The notes under the pieces are model-generated. The model saw only the letters and a program-made list of their open reading frames with translations, was not told the origin of the DNA and did not search any database. Below, in pieces: positions 59,434-64,000 of a DNA stretch of 64,000 nucleotides. Within the stretch, counting starts at the first letter, position 1; each line of letters starts with the position of its first letter. Source of the stretch: Histoplasma ohiense (lineage: Eukaryota > Ascomycota > Eurotiomycetes > Onygenales > Ajellomycetaceae); NCBI GenBank assembly GCA_017607445.1, contig JAEVHH010000007.1, positions 682,001 to 746,000 of the forward strand, written 5' to 3'. The position numbers were made by a program, and so were the translations under genes.

Positions 59434-60770
59434 GAAGAACGATAATTATGCCATCGATATGGACAAGTTGGATGCCAATAATAAACGATTCGATGCTCCG
59501 CCGCCTTCGCAACCCCGACTCCCTTCATCACGCTCATACACATACAGCTCCGCTCTCCCCGTATTTTGCTACTGCTGTTCTTCGATTTTGATGACTGTTA
59601 CAAATAAATATGTTCTGTCAGGGACTTCATTTAACTTGAACTTTCTCCTTCTGTGTGTCCAGGTATGCGGAATTATCTTCTATTTGGATTGCCTTCTTTT
59701 TTTTTCACCTTTTTCTCTTGGTTTTTTTTTTTTTTTTCACCACGCCTTGTCTGACCCAAACTTTTATATTTAGTCCCTTGTTTGCGTTGCTGCAATTCAA
59801 ACGTGCAAATCCTTAAAGATTATCACCTATCGGGATTTTAATATAGATGAGGCAAAGAAATGTAAGTGTGGATTGGGGAGTTTTTGCCCCCTTTTTTGCA
59901 CACTCTTTTTATTTCAGCGGAGGTAGTATCTAATTTTTGGTACTTCAAATAGGGTTCCCAATTTCTCTCCTCCTCATCGGCATGATATATACGGGCACCA
60001 AGGCCTTGCAGTTCCTTTCCATCCCCGTATATACCATATTCAAAAACTTAACTATTATCCTCATTGCGTATGGCGAGGTGCTGTGGTTTGGAGGCTCGGT
60101 CACCGGCATGGTGCTTTTCTCGTTTGGCTTGATGGTTCTGAGTTCCATCATTGCGGCGTGGGCAGACATAAACCATGCGCTTTCACAAGTAGGCATGGAT
60201 GCCACAAGCAAAATTTCAACACTCAACGCTGGATATGTCTGGATGCTAATCAACTGCCTTTGCACTGCATCCTACGTTCTTGGTATGCGCAAGAGAATCA
60301 AGTTGACTAACTTCAAGGACTTTGACACCATGTTCTACAACAATCTTCTCTCCATCCCCATTATTTTGGTCGCCTCCCTTGTCGTGGAAGACTGGTCATC
60401 AGAAAACATCAACTTAAACTTCCCTCCAGAGACTCGCAGCCGCATTATCATGGCAATGGTCTTCTCAGGCTTGTCCTCCGTCTTTATTTCGTATACCTCA
60501 GCATGGTGTGTGCGAGTAACCTCATCTACCACTTATTCCATGGTGGGAGCACTGAACAAACTTCCCATTGCCTTGTCCGGTCTCATCTTCTTCGACGCCC
60601 CCGTAACCTTTCCCAGCGTCTCCGCGATCTTCGTTGGCTTTGTCAGTGGTCTGGTATATGCGATGGCAAAGGTTAGGCAGAATTCGAAACCTAGAATTGG
60701 CGTTCTTCCCACGTCCAATCCACCGATGAGCGCAAGCAGCCAAAGCATGAGAGACGGGCTTAAGTCCTAA
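59420..60770 (+). CDS. Golgi GDP-mannose transporter (Vrg4/Gmt)
   Basis: Imports GDP-mannose into the Golgi in exchange for GMP, feeding mannan and glycoprotein synthesis. Exons are 59420-59662, 59774-59861 and 59953-60770. Introns are 111 bp (GTATGC...TTTAG) and 91 bp (GTAAGT...AATAG). The product is about 382 residues. A charged cytosolic N-terminus precedes about ten membrane helices, beginning SALPVFCYCCSSILMTVTNK. The two nucleotide-sugar motifs of the family are both present: FYNN (in MFYNNLLSIP) and GALNK (in MVGALNKLPIALSG). Single-frame reading would miss exon 2 (SLVCVAAIQTCKSLKIITYR DFNIDEAKK). It is probably essential, as in other fungi. Confidence 0.95.
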
Positions 60771-62090
60771 GAATTTGGATCCTGTCTCTATTATTCCACC
60801 CACTTACCCCCAAAGTCAACGGCAAAAATTAGAGCCTTTTAGCAGTCAGCTGTCTCCAAAAAAATTCAAAAGAATGGTGTTATAAACGGATGAGGAAATC
60901 CGGTCCGTATGTAACCCTGCAAACACTTCCAGTTTCGCCTGCAGTATTTCTTGTATGGCACCACTTCCTACATATATATTTCTTATATATTGCTTACGCC
61001 ATAAACACATGCGATACGTCCTCTGCTCCTGGCTGGCCTGCTTGCGATCCAATTCTCTGGATTTATTTTGCTAGGTGGAACTTTTCTATTATTTACTTCA
61101 TCGACACCTATCATCTTGTTATATTAGTTCCACTTCCCTACTCTCGAGCTTTGACTTGATCAAAGATTCCGAAAGGTAACCAACAATATAGGATTTGTTG
61201 CCCTTTTGCTTTCTCATCCTTCTATTTTTATTTCTGTTTTAACCGCTGTCCTCGTGCGTGGTTAGTATTGTTTTAATTCCGTTTGTCTATATTTTATAAT
61301 GAGCCTTCGTGATCCCGTTTTATCCTATTTCCTTGTTTCCACCTCCCTTGTCTTCCCGCATGCTAATCTTCATCCCTCAAGTTTTAAACCAATTTCCAAA
61401 AGTTTCTGTGTCAAAGTCTATTTCTTTGAGGCGCGTGGGATAAAGATTTTGAACAATGCTTGTATTCTGTATGCCCTATTTCCTCCTGATATATGTTGGG
61501 ACTATGCCTTTTTTTCCCATTACTTCGTTGACGCTTTCAAGTGTATATATATACCTAGGGTGATAGAGAATGCTGTCTGGTTTCCCCATCCTTTTTGTTT
61601 TTTTTGTTTGAGTTCGCTTCCCATGGAGTGGTGAAGAGAATATTGTGTTGATTTTCTTATTTTAATCTTGCGGTCGTGTTGTCTGGTGGGCATGAAGTTT
61701 AGGTAGGTTAATCCATACTGTAGGTTGTTCCTTAAATTCAACTCTTATATGTAAGTGGCTATTTGAAAAATGTGTTCCCGTATATAAATACAATATACAT
61801 AGCTAGAATATCTAGATTTGGGGTTTTCCATCCATTCATAGGGTAGATACGCAGGCTGTTGCATGAACATTGGCGATTTTTTTTTTTTTTTGAATTTATT
61901 TAATTTTTTCTCATCACAACCTTTTCCATCAAAATCCACCTCCATCGATTTTCGCGTACATCCACAACGCCTTGTTTTAATTACCCCCTGATAGCCCCCC
62001 AAACTTCTTGCGTATTATTACATTAACATATTTTCTCTCTCTGTTGTTTTAATGTGACCATACGGAGATACAAAGTCATCAAATTTCAAA
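60771..62090. other. Spacer with pyrimidine-rich start
   Basis: Sequence 3' of vrg4, T/C-rich on the + strand at about 61,180-61,640, followed by the upstream flank of the methyltransferase gene. A T run lies at 61,878-61,891. I see no gene. Confidence 0.55.
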
Positions 62091-64000
62091 ATGGGCAAGT
62101 CTAAAAAGCCGCGCATCGCCAATTTCCACCACCATGACCGACCCAAAAGCAGGAGCTCTTCAACCGTTATCACCCCAGGAGGTGGAGCTGGGGCGGGTGG
62201 GCCTAGAAAAATGAAAAGTTTCTCGAGAGTCTCGACGTCGACAGCGGTGTCTAAAGGGGGCCAGGGGGGTGGGAGGGCGAAGGGGAAAACTTATCGGGAA
62301 ACGAAGCATGGGAATGCACAGCGTCAGGTCCCGACAATTCCATTTCAAAAGGAAGATAGGATTTTGTTGGTTGGGGAAGGTTAGTTTTAATTCTATTCGT
62401 TTCAATTTTTCTAATTTTATTTTCCGTTTTCCGTTTTTGTCATTCGTTTGAAGGCCATTTTCTGCATAATATCAGATCCGAGTGATAAATACAGTCGAAT
62501 GTATGGCTGCTTGATTCAGGATTATTATTTCCGCAGATCAAGCAGATTGGAATTCGGTTTTTCTGAGCTGTTTAACCTAGGGCAGCCATGTATGAGACTC
62601 CTGATATTCTGATCTATCTATTCCTTGGGAGAAGTGAACATGTACCACTCCTCTCTACGCACAGTTTGACAGGCGTGTGGAGCCTGGAGTCTCTTGCTTT
62701 AGTTCATTTCTATTCTTGTGTCTCTTCTTCGCCGTTTCAATTTACATTCCTTCATCATTTCTGTTATCATCAGCAAGCATGCTTGAAACGTATCTATCTA
62801 CCTGCTCTCGGTGGACATTTTCGCCTCTACAAGTGTAAAAAGCCATGGATCCCTAACATCTCCAGACAGGAGATTTTTCATTCGCCCTGTCTCTGGCAAC
62901 GCATCACGATTGCAAAAATCTGCTTGCCACCAGCTACGATAGTGAACAGGCACTTTACGAGAAACATCCGCAGGCAAAGCTGCATATTGAGAAGCTTTAT
63001 GCGTGTGGTTCAGAGATATCTTCGTCTCAGTCTAGAAGCTTGAAAAGGAAAAGCGACGAGAATGAAGATTTTGAAGATGGAGGTAGCGATAGCGAGAAGG
63101 GGAAAGCGTTGGAAACGAGGGAGGAGGCTCAGAATCTGAAAAATGAAAATATAGAAAAACCCTCAGAGACACAACACGCCCGAAACCATGTCCCGAAAGT
63201 CTTGTTTTCCATCGATGCCCGTAAACTGGGCTCTGGACCTGCTGGCGGCGGCAAGACTGTTCGCAATGGGTTCCCACGCACCACCACTTTCTCCTCTTGT
63301 AAAAGCAGAAGACGCCATCCCTGGAAAGACGTTGTTGGTTCCCCACAACAACAAAATCACCAACAACATACCGGCAGAGGCGGCCCATGGGACATAATCT
63401 GCTTCAACTTTCCTCACGTTGGCGGCTTGAGCACAGATGTAAACAGGCAGGTACGCGCGAACCAAGAACTAGTCGTCTCCTTCTTCAAGGCGTGCGTCCC
63501 TCTCCTTTCGGAGCCAGTGGTACGACCGACTACATCGCAGGGCAGGAGAGATGAGAGTGGGGATGAAGATAGCGAATGGCCTGACTCCCATTCCGACTTC
63601 GGCTCCAGCTCTGGCACAGACAATAACACTGGGACAGGAGAGAAATCCCCTTTCCGCACAACTCCGGGTCAAATTCTCGTCTCACTCTTCGAAGGCGAAC
63701 CCTATACACTCTGGAATATCCGCGATCTAGCACGCCACGCAGGCCTGCGAGTTGTTACTAGTTTCCGGTTTCCATGGGCTAGTTATCCGGGTTACTCGCA
63801 TGCACGCACGATTGGAGAAATCGAGAAGCGAAATGGCGGTACGGGAAGGGGTGGATGGAGGGGCGAGGATAGGGAGGCGAGGATGTATGTTTTCGAGAAA
63901 GGAACTGGAGGGGTTGGAGAATGTGGTGGTGCGGAAGGGAAGAAAAGGAAGAAAGGGGGAAAAGGCAGAGGTGGGGCAAATACCGATGATGATAGCGATT
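62091..64000 (+). CDS. Bmt5-like rRNA uridine-N3 methyltransferase, 3' end cut by window
   Basis: Class I SAM-dependent methyltransferase of the yeast Bmt5 type (25S rRNA m3U) with the DUF2431 core. Exon 1 is 62091-62379 (MGKSKKPRIANFHHHDRPKS, a basic Gly-rich N-terminus, then IPFQKEDRILLVGEG). Exon 2 is open from 62870 past the window end. The join (donor GTTAGT, acceptor CCAGACAG) restores the SAM-binding loop LLVGEGDFSFALSLATHH. Downstream are NLLATSYDSEQALYEKHPQA, VLFSIDARKLG, WDIICFNFPHVGGL (the family's NFPH motif), NQELVVSFFKACVPLL, GQILVSLFEGEPYTLWNIRD and FRFPWASYPGYSHARTIG. An acidic insert sits at about 62,990-63,170 and another at about 63,530-63,640. The intron as drawn is 490 bp, much longer than any other here. 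Confidence 0.9.

Overview
The window reads as nuclear DNA of a filamentous ascomycete. The genes carry short introns (mostly about 60-130 bp) with GT..AG ends and CTAAC/CTGAC-like branch sites. The products match families typical of Eurotiomycetes. Intergenic DNA is long and rich in homopolymers and microsatellites, and one segment (about 29.5-47 kb) is AT-rich, repeat-bearing and full of broken genes. This combination suggests an onygenalean fungus (a Blastomyces/Histoplasma/Emmonsia-type relative). That placement is inference, because no species marker is visible.

Layout. 1-5.1 kb: a minus-strand CRIB-domain protein. 5.1-18 kb: about 13 kb without a supportable gene, holding many simple repeats and a telomere-like minisatellite. 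18-27 kb: a compact housekeeping block with an ESS2/DGCR14-type splicing-associated protein, the Mid1 stretch-activated calcium channel subunit, KIN17 and a CorA/Alr-type magnesium transporter. 29.5-47 kb: an AT-rich island. It contains relics of a polytopic membrane protein of the kind found in specialised-metabolite clusters, a cytochrome P450 N-terminus, an FAD monooxygenase N-terminus, a 14-TM-type MFS exporter and an APH-fold phosphotransferase. It also holds three intact genes: a small secreted protein, the RING-box protein Rbx1/Hrt1 and signal peptidase subunit Spc1. 47.6-64 kb: housekeeping again, with a PNRC/Edc1-like decapping-associated protein, the Smi1/Knr4 cell-wall regulator, a TXNDC9/Plp1-like thioredoxin-fold protein, the GDP-mannose transporter Vrg4/Gmt and a Bmt5-like rRNA methyltransferase cut by the window end.

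Functional themes. Several intact genes touch cell wall, polarity or secretion (CRIB protein, Mid1, Smi1, Vrg4, Spc1), but they are not an operon or an obvious cluster. The most unusual feature is the decayed island. Its broken genes (cyclase-like membrane protein, P450, FAD monooxygenase, MFS exporter) look like remains of a metabolite cluster, with one intact orphan secreted protein among them. A second pattern is that several genes are followed by 0.5-1.2 kb strongly pyrimidine-rich on the coding strand.

All functional assignments come from recognising motifs and family resemblance by eye. No database search was run. Exon boundaries were chosen by hand from splice signals and reading frame.
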